The notes under the pieces were generated by a model. That model did not search any database. It worked only from the letters and a program-made list of their open reading frames with translations, and had not been told where the DNA came from. The translations under genes and the position numbers were made by a program. Shown here in pieces: positions 16,054 through 25,413 of a stretch of 64,000 nucleotides of DNA. The number at the start of each line of letters is the position of its first letter. The first letter of the stretch is position 1. The stretch is from Methylacidiphilales bacterium (GTDB lineage Bacteria > Verrucomicrobiota > Verrucomicrobiia > Methylacidiphilales > UBA1321). The DNA lies in NCBI GenBank assembly GCA_026225555.1, contig JAMFSY010000016.1:1-64000 (forward strand). The letters are read 5' to 3'.

Positions 16054-16156
16054 TTAGACGTCTTTAAGCCCGGAGTTGGCCCCAGTCCCCCAATCTCATA
16101 AACCTTGCTGTTCTCCCGGCGCGGTTTCAGGTAGGCTTGTCTGTTACCTGACGTTT

Positions 16157-18964
16157 ATGCCTGCCATGGATTACAAAGCCACCCTTCTCCTTCCCAAGAC
16201 CGATTTTCCGATGCGCGCGGAGTTGCCGAAGCGCGAGCCCGCGTTGCTGGCCAAGTGGCGCGAGGAGGGGATCTACGGCCAGATCCTTGCTGCGCGCGCG
16301 GAGGCGGCGAAGAGCCGGGAAACGACCTTCATCCTGCATGACGGCCCGCCCTTCGCCAACGGCGATGCTCATATGGGGCATGCGTTGAACATGGTGTTAA
16401 AGGACATCGTGCTGAAGGTCCAAAACATGAGCGGCCATTACGCGCCCTTCGTGCCGGGCTGGGATTGCCACGGGTTGCCGATCGAGTTCAAGGTAATGAA
16501 GGACCTGGGCGCCGCGGAGACCGATCCGATCAAGATCCGCGCCCAATGTGAGGCGACGGCGCGACATTTCATCGACGTGCAGCGCGAGCAATTCCAACGG
16601 CTCGGCGTTTTCGGCGAGTGGGGGAATCCCTACCTGACGATGGACCCGGCGTATGAAGCGGAGACGCTGCGCGTGTTCGCGATGCTGGTGGAAAAGGATC
16701 TCGTTTATCAGGGCCTGCGCCCCGTTCATTGGAGCACCGGCTGCCAGACCGCGCTGGCCGAGGCGGAGATCGAGTACAAGGAGAAGGTTGACCCGGCGAT
16801 CTATGTGAAGTTTCCGCTGAAACTCACTTCCGAACAAAAAATCCGATTTCCCGAACTTTTAGATGCATCGCTACTAATCTGGACAACAACTCCGTGGACA
16901 CTCCCTGCAAATCTCGCCGTTGCTGCTTCGCCGCATCTGAAGTATTCCGTTTTGCAGGTTTCAGGTCATGGGAAATTAGTAATCCTTGAATCTTTATTCT
17001 CATCGATTGCCTCTAAAATTTCTCCTGATCCAGAAAATCCCTCTCATCTACTGGAAATTTCTATCAAGGGCTCTGATCTCATTGGTCTCGAGTATCAACA
17101 TCCTTTCCTCGACCGCACCGGCCAAATCTACGCCGGAGATTTCGTTACCGCCGATGCGGGAACGGGACTCGTCCACATCGCACCCGGTCATGGCCAGGAC
17201 GATTATCAACTCGGACAGCAGCACGGGTTGCCCGTGCTCGCGCCGGTCGATGATCGCGGTTGCCTCACTGCGGAGTTCATCACCACGGAAACCGATCCCA
17301 AGATCAAAGGCCTGGTCGGCCAGTATGTTTTCAAGGCGAACCCGCTCGTCATCGATATCCTGAATGACAGAAAGCTGCTCTTCGCGCAGGAAGAATATCG
17401 CCACGATTATCCCCATTGCTGGCGCTCGAAGACGCCGATCGTTTTTCGCGCGGTGAAACAATGGTTCATCAAGGTCGATGCCTTTCGCGCGGACGCCCTC
17501 AAGGCGATCGACGGCGTGAAATTCATTCCCGAATCCGGTCGCAATCGCATTCGCGGCGCGGTGGAAACCCGGCCCGACTGGTGTATCTCGCGCCAGCGGA
17601 CGTGGGGCATCCCACTGCCCGTTTTCTATGACGAAAACGAGGCGCCGTTGCTGAGCGAAAAGGTCATCCGTCAGTTTGCCGATCTCGTGGAAAAAGAAGG
17701 CACCGGCATCTGGTTTGCCAAAACGGCCGACGCGCTCGCGGGCGATCTCGGTTTGCCGACCGGCTTGAAGAAGGGCCGGGACACGCTTGATGTCTGGATC
17801 GATTCCGGCACGAGCTGGGCGGCCGTCTTGTCGAAGCGCCAGGAGCTTCCTTTTCCCGCCGATCTTTATCTGGAAGGCAGCGACCAGCATCGCGGCTGGT
17901 TCCAGTCCTCATTGCTGACTTCGGTTGCGACGAATGGGCGGGCACCTTACCGGGCGGTGCTCACGAATGGCTTCGTCGTCGATATCGAGGGCAAGAAACT
18001 TTCCAAGTCCGGCACTGGTTACCAGAAGCCCATCGATCTCATGACGCTGGTGAACGAGCATGGCGCGGATGTGCTGCGGCTCTGGGTCGCGAGCCAGGAT
18101 TATCAGGACGATATTCCGTTCTCGAACGACATTTTCGCGCGGGTGGCGGACACCTACCGGTCGATTCGAAACACGCTCAGGATCCTGCTCGGTAACCTGG
18201 CTGATTTCGACGCGGCCAAGGATACCGTTCCTCGCGAAAACTGGACCGAACTGGACCGGTACATTGACGCGCGTTACGAAGATCTCGTACGCGAAGTGGC
18301 GAAGCAGTACGCGGCCTATCAATTTTCGCAGGTGTACCAGGCGGTCAATCGCTTTTGTGCGGTGGAACTTTCCGCGCTTTATGTCGACGTGCTGAAAGAC
18401 CGGATGTATTGCGATGCGCGGAATGGCGAGCGTCGGCGTGCCGCGCAGACGGTGATGCACCACGTGCTGGAAGGCCTAGTCAAGATGCTCGCGCCCATCC
18501 TTCCGTTTACGGCGGAAGAGACGTGGGGCTTCCTGGGCCGCACCCGCTCGATTCACACCGAGTTGATGCCCGTGGCGGAGAATTTGGACGCGATCGTCGC
18601 GAGATGGTCCGCGTTATTAAAGATACGCATTCAGGTGAATGAAAAGCTGGAGGAAGCGCGCCGGAACAAAGTCATCGGCAAGAGCCTCGAAGCCCGCGTG
18701 GAAATCGCGACTCGTCATCCGGAACTGGTGGAAGGCTTGGTCCAAGCATCGCTGCTGGAAGAGCTCTTCATCGTTTCCAAGGTCATCGTCAAGCCGACGG
18801 AAGGCGAGGAACAGATCGCCGTTGCGCGCGCGGAAGATCACGGCGCGAAAAAATGCATCCGTTGCTGGAAATATTGGGACGTGGTCGGAACCGATCCGGC
18901 GCATCCCGAATTGTGCGAGCGTTGCACGAAAGTCGTGCTGAATTTCGAGGACGCTTCCTCATAA
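16157..18964 (+). CDS. ileS: Isoleucyl-tRNA synthetase
   Basis: The ATG at 16157 gives 935 aa, the bacterial length. The enzyme charges tRNA-Ile with isoleucine in the cytoplasm. Visible landmarks in order: H72-M-G-H75 (the HIGH box), the tract GWDCHGLPIE, an editing domain with WTTTPWTLPANLA, the QWF and GTSWAAVL regions, K614-L-S-K-S618 (the KMSKS box), the anticodon-binding helical domain, and a C-terminal zinc ribbon (C900, C903, C920, C923). The upstream in-frame residues look non-native, so the later start is preferred. A stretch of roughly 280 bases from 16815 to 17095, in the editing domain, is clearly richer in A+T than the rest and uses different codons, though the reading frame is intact. 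Confidence 0.97.
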   Translation: MPAMDYKATLLLPKTDFPMRAELPKREPALLAKWREEGIYGQILAARAEAAKSRETTFILHDGPPFANGDAHMGHALNMVLKDIVLKVQNMSGHYAPFVPGWDCHGLPIEFKVMKDLGAAETDPIKIRAQCEATARHFIDVQREQFQRLGVFGEWGNPYLTMDPAYEAETLRVFAMLVEKDLVYQGLRPVHWSTGCQTALAEAEIEYKEKVDPAIYVKFPLKLTSEQKIRFPELLDASLLIWTTTPWTLPANLAVAASPHLKYSVLQVSGHGKLVILESLFSSIASKISPDPENPSHLLEISIKGSDLIGLEYQHPFLDRTGQIYAGDFVTADAGTGLVHIAPGHGQDDYQLGQQHGLPVLAPVDDRGCLTAEFITTETDPKIKGLVGQYVFKANPLVIDILNDRKLLFAQEEYRHDYPHCWRSKTPIVFRAVKQWFIKVDAFRADALKAIDGVKFIPESGRNRIRGAVETRPDWCISRQRTWGIPLPVFYDENEAPLLSEKVIRQFADLVEKEGTGIWFAKTADALAGDLGLPTGLKKGRDTLDVWIDSGTSWAAVLSKRQELPFPADLYLEGSDQHRGWFQSSLLTSVATNGRAPYRAVLTNGFVVDIEGKKLSKSGTGYQKPIDLMTLVNEHGADVLRLWVASQDYQDDIPFSNDIFARVADTYRSIRNTLRILLGNLADFDAAKDTVPRENWTELDRYIDARYEDLVREVAKQYAAYQFSQVYQAVNRFCAVELSALYVDVLKDRMYCDARNGERRRAAQTVMHHVLEGLVKMLAPILPFTAEETWGFLGRTRSIHTELMPVAENLDAIVARWSALLKIRIQVNEKLEEARRNKVIGKSLEARVEIATRHPELVEGLVQASLLEELFIVSKVIVKPTEGEEQIAVARAEDHGAKKCIRCWKYWDVVGTDPAHPELCERCTKVVLNFEDASS

Positions 18965-18984
18965 ATCTCCCGGCTTCGTTCGCG

Positions 18985-19009
18985 ATGCGGCGGCCATCGG
19001 TCGCCGCAT
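18985..19009. terminator. Hairpin between convergent ileS and the metE remnant
   Basis: ATGCGGCG and its reverse complement CGCCGCAT flank a 9-base loop. There is no T-run on either side, so if it ends transcription it does so weakly or with Rho. It lies 20 bp after the ileS stop and 9 bp before the end of the opposing fragment. Confidence 0.4.
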
Positions 19010-19018
19010 GCGCCAAGC

Positions 19019-19387
19019 CTAGGCTGTCGCCCGCAGTCGGCGCGCCGCCGCGACCAGATTCACGAGCGATTCCTTCACCTCGGGCCAATCGCGGGTCTTG
19101 AGGCCGCAGTCGGGATTGACCCAAAGTTTTTCCGCCGGCAAGACCGCTCGGGCCTTGTGAAGAAGGCTCGTCATTTCCTCGAGCGAGGGAACCTGCGGCG
19201 AGTGGATGTCGTAGATGCCGGGACCAACTTCATTGGGATAGGAAAATTCCCGGAAGGCATCGAGCAGATCCATGTTGGAACGTGAGCTTTCGATCGAAAT
19301 CACGTCGGCGTCGAGCTCGGCGATTGCGGCGATGATGTCGTTGAATTCGCAGTAGCACATGTGAGTGTGGATTTGCGTTTCTGGGTC
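19019..19387 (-). pseudogene. metE: C-terminal fragment of cobalamin-independent methionine synthase
   Basis: The frame encodes [11 protein letters not shown], then [34 protein letters not shown] and [12 protein letters not shown]. These are the zinc- and substrate-binding parts of the last 120 residues of MetE (5-methyltetrahydropteroyltriglutamate-homocysteine methyltransferase). The zinc ligand cysteine of NPDCGLKTR is present. Resemblance extends a few codons upstream of the first ATG (QIHTH) and then stops: about 640 residues are missing. No catalytic activity can be expected. The 3' end, with its normal stop, was retained, so the loss was a 5' deletion or replacement next to the ilvC promoter region. 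Confidence 0.85.
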
Positions 19388-19484
19388 TGCGAAAAGAAGG
19401 AGCTTCGTTTTTAGGGACGAAGCCGGGTCAAAGAACTGGCGATAAGGTAAACGGATAAAGAGGCGAAGGCAAGAAGTATATATC

Positions 19485-19513
19485 TTGATATCCGGATGGA
19501 TGGATATTTATAA
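19485..19513 (+). promoter_or_regulatory. Possible sigma-70 promoter upstream of ilvC
   Basis: TTGATA at 19485-19490 and TTATAA at 19508-19513 are 17 bp apart, in an AT-rich pocket within otherwise G+C-rich DNA. The start site would fall near 19520, leaving a leader of about 85 nt before ilvC. No leader peptide rich in branched-chain residues is evident. This is a motif call only. Confidence 0.35.
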
Positions 19514-19605
19514 GGCATGGAGAAGGCCGGACAGTAGGGCGACCGCCCCCAACATGAGAGTTTTGCCTGTTCAACCCGACTCGGTCGTTTATAGTTCCAC
19601 CTCTT

Positions 19606-20631
19606 ATGCCTGCAAAAATCTATTCCGATAAAGACGCCGATTTGAAAGCTCTCCAAAACAAGACCGTGGCCGTAATTGGTTTCGGCTCGCAGGGCCATGC
19701 CCATGCGCTCAATCTCAAGGAGAGCGGGGTCAAGGTTATCATCGGCCTTTATAAGGGCAGCAAATCGATCGACGCGGCGAAGAAATACGGCTTCGAAGTT
19801 TACGACAGCGCGGAAGCCACCAAGAAAGCCGACATCATTTTCATCGCCACGCCGGATATCGCGAGCGCCGAGGTTTATAAGAACGACATCGCTCCCCATC
19901 TGACCAAGGGGAAGACGCTGCTGTTCTCCCACGGCTTCGCGATTCATTTCAAGACCATCGTTCCGCCGAAGGATGTGGACGTGATCATGGTCGCGCCAAA
20001 AGGCCCGGGCCATTTGGTCCGCCGTCAGTATCAGGAAGGGCGCGGCGTTCCGGCGTTGATCGCGATTTTCCAAAACCCGAGCAAGCAGGCGAAGAAAATC
20101 GCGTTGGCTTGGGCCAAGGGCATCGGTGGCACGCGCGCGGGCGTGATCGAGACGACTTTTAAGGAAGAGACCGAGACCGATCTTTTCGGCGAGCAGGCCG
20201 TGTTGTGCGGCGGCGCGAGCGCGCTGGTTTCCGCCGGTTACGAGACGCTGGTGGCCGCCGGTTACCAGCCGGAGATGGCTTACTTTGAATGTCTGCATGA
20301 GCTGAAGCTCATCGTTGACCTGATGTACGAGGCCGGAATCTCGGGCATGCGTTTCTCGATCTCCGAGACGGCGAAGTATGGCGACGTGGTGACCGGGCCG
20401 CGCATCATCAACAAGGCTGTGAAGGCCGAGATGAAGAAGGTTCTCACCGAAATCCAGAATGGCACGTTCGCCAAGAACTGGATCAAGGAATCGAAGACTG
20501 GCCGCAAGAAGTACCACAAGCTCCTCGCCGATGGCGCGAAGCACCCGATCGAAAAGACCGGCGCACGTTTGCGTGGCTTGATGCCGTGGATCGGCAAGAA
20601 GAACCTCGGCGGGGCGCAGGCGTCCTACTAA
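19606..20631 (+). CDS. ilvC: Ketol-acid reductoisomerase, class I
   Basis: The enzyme carries out the Mg-dependent alkyl shift and NADPH reduction of acetolactate or acetohydroxybutyrate in valine, isoleucine and leucine synthesis. The 341-aa length fits the short class I form. The N-terminal Rossmann domain has GFGSQG at residues 25-30, followed by LYKGSKS, where the serines suit NADPH. The catalytic domain has [21 protein letters not shown] with the acidic metal ligands, and [17 protein letters not shown]. The C-terminal ISETAKYGD is also typical. It stands apart from ilvBN and ilvD, none of which is in the window. A promoter-like pair lies 93 bp upstream. The TPR gene follows 25 bp later and may be co-transcribed. 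Confidence 0.97.
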   Translation: MPAKIYSDKDADLKALQNKTVAVIGFGSQGHAHALNLKESGVKVIIGLYKGSKSIDAAKKYGFEVYDSAEATKKADIIFIATPDIASAEVYKNDIAPHLTKGKTLLFSHGFAIHFKTIVPPKDVDVIMVAPKGPGHLVRRQYQEGRGVPALIAIFQNPSKQAKKIALAWAKGIGGTRAGVIETTFKEETETDLFGEQAVLCGGASALVSAGYETLVAAGYQPEMAYFECLHELKLIVDLMYEAGISGMRFSISETAKYGDVVTGPRIINKAVKAEMKKVLTEIQNGTFAKNWIKESKTGRKKYHKLLADGAKHPIEKTGARLRGLMPWIGKKNLGGAQASY

Positions 20632-20656
20632 GTTCGGAAAGTCGAAACGGAGGAAC

Positions 20657-21487
20657 ATGAAGACGCCGCTTTTCCTGTTCCTCCTCGTCGGTTGCGCGTG
20701 GCTGCCTTTCGGTGTGCGCGCGCAAACCGATATCGCTCCGGCGCCAGCGCTGGATCCGGCCAAAGTGGCCGAATATCAAAAGCGATTCGAGGACGGCTAC
20801 GCCCTGGAAAAGCAGGGACAACTTGCCCAGGCCCGCGTCATTTACGATGGCATCCTGGCGGAGCAACCCCAGGCCAAGCGCTCGCTGCTGGAAGCAGGCC
20901 GGGTAAGTCTCGAACTTGGCGATTTTCAAAAGGCGGACGATTACCTGGAAAAGCTTCATGTCATTGTGCCTGATTTTCCGGAGGCCTATGAGTTGCTCAT
21001 CCAGGCGAACCAGGGGCTGAAGCGTGACGTGAAAGTGGAGCGGCTGGTACGGGAGTTCCGCGCCTTACGGGACAGCGGACGGTCGCCGGACCTGGAAAAC
21101 CAGCTCTATTTCAATCGCGAGCACATCCCGCTCGATCAAGGCGCGGAAATCGTCTTCACCCAATTCTTCGATTACACGAAGGCTCCCTTCTACGCCTTGC
21201 GCGCGGAAAGTTTCGGGCCCGGACATACCAGTCAGCGGGTGCTTCTGCTCAAGTACGATCCGGATGGCACCGCACAGTTGCACGCGAAGGATCCGGCGGC
21301 CTCGAAGTCGGAGGTCTTTATCCTCGCGGAACCGTTCATGACGGATGGAAAGATGACGCGGATCGATGTTTATCAGGAGCTCTTCGCCACGCCCGATTAC
21401 GAAAAGGCGCGGAACATCATGCTGGGGATTTTTGCCCACACGCCGAAGGCGGTTTATTCCGCGCCGGTGGATGCATCGGCACCGTAG
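20657..21487 (+). CDS. Exported TPR-repeat protein
   Basis: The 276-aa product has a signal peptide (FLFLLVGCAWLPFGVRA, cleaved before QTD). It is followed by helical repeats of the tetratricopeptide kind (FEDGYALEKQGQLAQARVIY and LLEAGRVSLELGDFQKADDY, residues about 48-110). The second half is a beta-rich domain (AEIVFTQFFDYTKAPFYALR, then RVLLLKYDPDGTAQLHAKD) that I do not recognise. Such proteins usually act in the periplasm as scaffolds. It starts 25 bp after ilvC, but a functional link is not expected. It is convergent with another TPR-bearing exported protein, with a strong hairpin between them. Confidence 0.75.
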   Translation: MKTPLFLFLLVGCAWLPFGVRAQTDIAPAPALDPAKVAEYQKRFEDGYALEKQGQLAQARVIYDGILAEQPQAKRSLLEAGRVSLELGDFQKADDYLEKLHVIVPDFPEAYELLIQANQGLKRDVKVERLVREFRALRDSGRSPDLENQLYFNREHIPLDQGAEIVFTQFFDYTKAPFYALRAESFGPGHTSQRVLLLKYDPDGTAQLHAKDPAASKSEVFILAEPFMTDGKMTRIDVYQELFATPDYEKARNIMLGIFAHTPKAVYSAPVDASAP

Positions 21488-21494
21488 AAAAGCC

Positions 21495-21515
21495 GGAGGG
21501 CACGGCGTGCCCTCC
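21495..21515. terminator. Bidirectional hairpin terminator between convergent genes
   Basis: GGAGGGCAC and GTGCCCTCC form a perfect 9-bp stem with a 3-base loop, placed 8 bp after one stop codon and 12 bp before the end of the opposing gene. There is no long T-run, so the call rests on stem strength and position. Confidence 0.6.
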
Positions 21516-21526
21516 TCGTCTCCAAA

Positions 21527-23545
21527 TCAAGGCGCGCCCGGCGGCTTGGGTGGGCGGGGAATCGTCGCAGCATCGACCGCCGATCGGGAGGGCTGGAGCG
21601 TGGGGTCGGCCAAATTAGGGATGCCGGTTGGATTTGAGCCTGGACCCGAAGAACTGACCACCCCGGCCACTCCGAAGCGCGCGGCATCGTTCGGGTACAA
21701 ATCGCGCAGAATGTTCAACTCAGCCTGGGCGCGTTCCGTCTGGCCGCTGCTCTCGTAAAGCTGAGCGAGTTTCAAGCCGACCCGGATGCGGTCGATGGGT
21801 TCGACCTCAAGGCTGCTGGCATTGCGATAAGCGCCGGCCGCGGCAATGAAGGCGTCGGGATCGTAGGGAACTTTTTGCAGGAGGTCGCCCAGCCCTTCCT
21901 GGGCGGCCGCGCCGGGAACGTCGAGCGCCTGTTCCAGGGCAGAGGTCGTATTCGCGAGATCGCCGTTGGCCAGCTCATGCTGGACCTGCTGCAGCAGCAG
22001 CCAGTCGTAGTGATCCGAAGTGGGTGAGCCAGCCGTCCCGAGCGCTGTGTCGAGCGGCTGACGAAAGGGCCGGTAGAGCGGATCGCCCACCACGGTGACC
22101 ATCCACGAAAGTCCCCGTTGCGAGGCATAGGCGGCCTCGGCAAACGTGTCACCATCGAGCAGGCGGCGGGTGAAAATATCGAGATGGGGTGTGAGGTCGA
22201 GATACGGCTCGTAAACGCAGCCCATGGTGGCGGCGGCGCCGTGGGCGATCAGCGGGCCAACCCATCCAGCGGTGGTGCTGTGAATGGTGGTCGCGCTGAA
22301 GGAATGGAGATGATAGGCGATGGCGCCGCGCTCGAAGCGGTCGGGCGGCGTGACCCAGGGGCCGAATGCATCGGCGCGATACCAGCCGAGATAGAGCGCG
22401 ACATGGTTCAGGGGGTCGCTTGGCGGGATAACCTCGGACGAGGTGTCGAATTTCACCATCCAGCCTTCCTGGTGAAGCATGCCTTGCGCGTGGCGCAACC
22501 AGGAGTCGCCAACGGTATAGGCGTTTCTCACGTCATCCAGCCCACGGGTATCGAGAACCGCGAGCCCGGCGAGACGATGCTGCTCCGCGTAAAGCGTGTC
22601 GTCGATCATGCGGTGCACGTCGGCGAAGCGAGGTCCGTCGAGCCGCGTGACGAGGATCAGTTTGGTGGCCAGCTCCGGTCCCGCGCGGACCACGCCGTTG
22701 TTGGTACTATCGTAAAAGATGTTGGGCACGAAGCCGCCATAGGGCAGTCCGAAGACGGGCAGCAGCGCCAATTCGCTGTCGACCGCGGCGGCATTGGTTT
22801 GCAAGGCTTCTCCCTGTTCGAGGCTGGAGGAAAGGGTGGAATCCTGGGCAATTTTGAGTGGCACGCCACGCATCAGGACCATGGCCCAGATCTCGTTATG
22901 CGTGGCGATAAGCAGGTCCCGCATCGCGCCGTTCAGGCGCGCTGGCACGCTGCGGCGGGTCATCCAGCCTTTCTTATAGATGTAGGAAATGATCGGCTCG
23001 CGAATGGTCGCCTCATACTGGGCGCGGCTGATTTCCTCTTCCTGCGGGCAGGCGATGCCGAGGATGCGTTCGGCGGGGATGTTGCGGCGGCGGGCGTAAT
23101 AAAGCGCGAGATCCTTGCTGCTGGAATCAGTGGAGTTGTAGACGACGAGCAAATGGTCCGGAAGTTCGTCGGGACTGCCTCCGGGAAAAATGAAATTGGA
23201 GGTGTTCGCGGCCGGTGCGCCGCTGGGAATACCCGCGGTCGGGGCCTCGGACGGAGCGGGCGTCGAATGCAGGGAAAAGGACGGCTCGGACGGAGGCGCC
23301 GGCTGATTCAATTCGGAGTGGCCGGGAAAAACCGCGCTGGACGAGTTCGTCGGCGGAACGGAATCCCCGGGTGTCGCATCGCTCGCGGGAGAGGGAGGGG
23401 CGCTCTCCGTTGGAATGGGATCAGCCGCCCTGAGGGAGCCCATCGCCGCGATTCCCAGGAGAAGAACGCCGAGGCAGATGTCCGGCCGGCGGAACCTTCT
23501 GGCGAAGATCCGATTTCCACCGCCGGAACAAAAAGGCGTGCTCAT
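21527..23545 (-). CDS. Exported TIGR03790-family protein with C-terminal TPR region
   Basis: The 672-aa protein has an arginine-rich start and a hydrophobic segment (ICLGVLLLGIAAMGSLRAA) consistent with a secretion signal, then a proline- and serine-rich linker to about residue 125. The core matches the TIGR03790 family as I recall it: LLVVYNSTDSSSKDLALYYA, RRRNIPAERILGIACP, MVLMRGVPLKI, LVTRLDGP and AGWVGPLIAHGAAATMG, with WMVTVVGDPLYRPF near the end. The last 130 residues are helical repeats (SSGQTERAQAELNILRDLYP). The family occurs in Verrucomicrobiota, Planctomycetota and Acidobacteriota and has no established function, although the fold resembles caspase-like C25 peptidases. No catalytic His-Cys pair is obvious here. 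Confidence 0.8.
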   Translation of the reverse strand: MSTPFCSGGGNRIFARRFRRPDICLGVLLLGIAAMGSLRAADPIPTESAPPSPASDATPGDSVPPTNSSSAVFPGHSELNQPAPPSEPSFSLHSTPAPSEAPTAGIPSGAPAANTSNFIFPGGSPDELPDHLLVVYNSTDSSSKDLALYYARRRNIPAERILGIACPQEEEISRAQYEATIREPIISYIYKKGWMTRRSVPARLNGAMRDLLIATHNEIWAMVLMRGVPLKIAQDSTLSSSLEQGEALQTNAAAVDSELALLPVFGLPYGGFVPNIFYDSTNNGVVRAGPELATKLILVTRLDGPRFADVHRMIDDTLYAEQHRLAGLAVLDTRGLDDVRNAYTVGDSWLRHAQGMLHQEGWMVKFDTSSEVIPPSDPLNHVALYLGWYRADAFGPWVTPPDRFERGAIAYHLHSFSATTIHSTTAGWVGPLIAHGAAATMGCVYEPYLDLTPHLDIFTRRLLDGDTFAEAAYASQRGLSWMVTVVGDPLYRPFRQPLDTALGTAGSPTSDHYDWLLLQQVQHELANGDLANTTSALEQALDVPGAAAQEGLGDLLQKVPYDPDAFIAAAGAYRNASSLEVEPIDRIRVGLKLAQLYESSGQTERAQAELNILRDLYPNDAARFGVAGVVSSSGPGSNPTGIPNLADPTLQPSRSAVDAATIPRPPKPPGAP

Positions 23546-23560
23546 TATTTTCGCGCGGGC

Positions 23561-24370
23561 TTAGTCTAGAATGAACTCCAGGTTCATCCCATCATAAGCT
23601 ACATCGACGCCGGGGGGTAGACCTTGAACGCGATCGACATGAGTTTTCTCGTGAGTCTGATGGGTGAGGAAGGAGCGGGCCGCGCCGATGGCCTGCGCCG
23701 CCGCGACCGCACCCGCCACGTTGAGATGAGTCGGATGGAACTTTTCGCGAAGACCGTCGATGATCAAAACCTCCACGCCGGCCACGCGTTCGCGGATCGG
23801 CTCAGGCACCGCGGCGCAATCGCTCAGGTAGGCGAGTAGCTTGCGTCCCCGATGCGAGAAGAGGTAGCCGTTGGTGGAAAGCGAGCCGTGCGGCACCGGC
23901 AGCGGCGTGATCTCGAGACCGCCGAGTTCGAACGTATCGGAGATGACGTGAGGCACCGCATGCACATAGCCCGGCACCGTTTTCTTGGGATTGAAGGCGT
24001 AAAAAAAGATGCGCTGAATCTGACCGAGCGTTTCTTCCGAGCCGTAGATCGGCAGCGGCCCACCCTGCATTTCGCAGAACCGCCGGAGATCGTCAAAGCC
24101 CATGATGTGGTCCGCATGCGGATGGGTGAAGAGCACGGCGTCGAGGTGATCCAGGCCTTCCCGCAACGACTGTTGGCGAAGATCGGGTGTGGTATCGACC
24201 AGCAGCTTGGCGTGCGGCGTTTCGAGATAAATGGAAGAACGGGTGCGCTTGTCCCGGGGATCGCGCGATTGGCAGACGGGACAGTGGCAGCCGATCATCG
24301 GCACCCCCTGCGACGTGCCCGAACCGAGTATAGTGACAATCAGTTTCGGTTGGTGCGGCTCCAGAGACAT
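23561..24370 (-). CDS. MBL-fold metallohydrolase, PhnP-like
   Basis: The 269-aa product has the metallo-beta-lactamase fold: GSGTSQGVPMIGCHCPVC at the start, DTTPDLRQQ, the metal-binding HPHADH, and later histidines (VPHGSL and FLTHQTHEKTHVD). The N-terminal cysteine-containing loop CHCPVCQSRDPRDKRTRSS is the mark of the PhnP/ElaC-like branch. It acts on cyclic phosphodiesters in PhnP, but orthologues outside phosphonate operons have unknown substrates. No phosphonate genes are near. It has no signal peptide. It starts 92 bp from the divergent exported protein gene and lies 15 bp upstream of the TIGR03790 gene in the same direction, so it is probably co-transcribed with it. Confidence 0.88.
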   Translation of the reverse strand: MSLEPHQPKLIVTILGSGTSQGVPMIGCHCPVCQSRDPRDKRTRSSIYLETPHAKLLVDTTPDLRQQSLREGLDHLDAVLFTHPHADHIMGFDDLRRFCEMQGGPLPIYGSEETLGQIQRIFFYAFNPKKTVPGYVHAVPHVISDTFELGGLEITPLPVPHGSLSTNGYLFSHRGRKLLAYLSDCAAVPEPIRERVAGVEVLIIDGLREKFHPTHLNVAGAVAAAQAIGAARSFLTHQTHEKTHVDRVQGLPPGVDVAYDGMNLEFILD

Positions 24371-24462
24371 TCATGCAGCTTGACGAATGACAGGGGGATT
24401 TCACGTCAAAAACGTGAATTCGTCTTGTTTTCGCGCGTAGCTACTTTAGCATCAAAAGTAGA

Positions 24463-25341
24463 ATGAGATGCCTTGCCCTGCTCGGCCTGCTTGGGTTTTT
24501 TGCCGTTCCTTCCCTCGCGAACGCCCAGATTCAGATCTCCGCCCAAACGGAGCGCAGTAACTTTCTTCTCTACGAGCGCGTGGATCTTTTGGTCTCGATT
24601 CAGAATGTCAGCGGCAGCGATATCGTGCTCGACAACAATGAGGGGCATCCCTGGCTCTCTTTTCTTGTGCTGAAGCACAACCATCTCCCTGTCCGGCCGG
24701 AGCGGGACAGCAAATTTGCCGCGTTGACTTTGAAGGCGGGCGATACCAAGACGCTTCGGATCAATCTCACGCCGCTGTTTGCCTTCCGCGATGAGGGCCA
24801 GTACCAGGCCGAAGCCGTGGTGGATCTTCCCGGTGCGGGGCAAATTCTTTCCCTGCCCGTGCCCTTCTCCGTGATGAAGGGCCGAGAGGTCTGGACCCAA
24901 GTGCGCCCGGTCGATAGTTCCCAGCGCACCTACTCGCTGGTGCGTTTCTCTCCTGATGCGGACACCACGCGGCTTTATCTGCGGGTGGAAGATCCGGCGG
25001 AAAATATCGTCTACGCCAACCTGGCGCTCGGTAACATGGCTTCGTATGTCGATCCCGACGTGAATTTCGATCCCAAGGGCAATCTGCACGTGCTCCAACC
25101 CATCGCGCTGGGCACCTATCTCTACACCCGCGCGAATCCGGATGGAAAGATCCTCGACCAGAACATTTTCAAGACTTACCACGAAGTTCCTCCTCGACTG
25201 AGCAAAGTGGAAGACGGGAACGTCATCGTCGTGGGCGGCCTGGCGGAAGATCCGGACGTGCCGCGGGAAAAGCTCTCCGATTCCCAGCGCGCCAAGCGGG
25301 CGTTGCCGGTCACTCCTGCCGAGCAGGGCGCCGCGCAGTAA
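24463..25341 (+). CDS. Exported hypothetical protein
   Basis: The 292-aa product starts with a signal peptide (LALLGLLGFFAVPSLANA, cleaved before QIQ). An immunoglobulin-like beta domain follows (RSNFLLYERVDLLVSIQNVSG, LKAGDTKTLRINLTPLFAF, YQAEAVVDLPG), as in proteins that add an intermediate-strength or adhesion domain in the periplasm. After that comes a second beta-rich part with NLHVLQPIALGTYLYT. I know similar proteins only as conserved hypotheticals of Verrucomicrobiota. No enzyme motif is visible. It is followed by recQ after 72 bp. Given the housekeeping context a structural or adhesive role is possible, but nothing in the sequence proves it. Confidence 0.7.
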   Translation: MRCLALLGLLGFFAVPSLANAQIQISAQTERSNFLLYERVDLLVSIQNVSGSDIVLDNNEGHPWLSFLVLKHNHLPVRPERDSKFAALTLKAGDTKTLRINLTPLFAFRDEGQYQAEAVVDLPGAGQILSLPVPFSVMKGREVWTQVRPVDSSQRTYSLVRFSPDADTTRLYLRVEDPAENIVYANLALGNMASYVDPDVNFDPKGNLHVLQPIALGTYLYTRANPDGKILDQNIFKTYHEVPPRLSKVEDGNVIVVGGLAEDPDVPREKLSDSQRAKRALPVTPAEQGAAQ

Positions 25342-25413
25342 TTGGCGGAGTTTAAAGGGCCTTGGCCGGAGATTAGCGTTCGTGATCCTTCGCGATCTGG
25401 CCTAGGATTGCGC

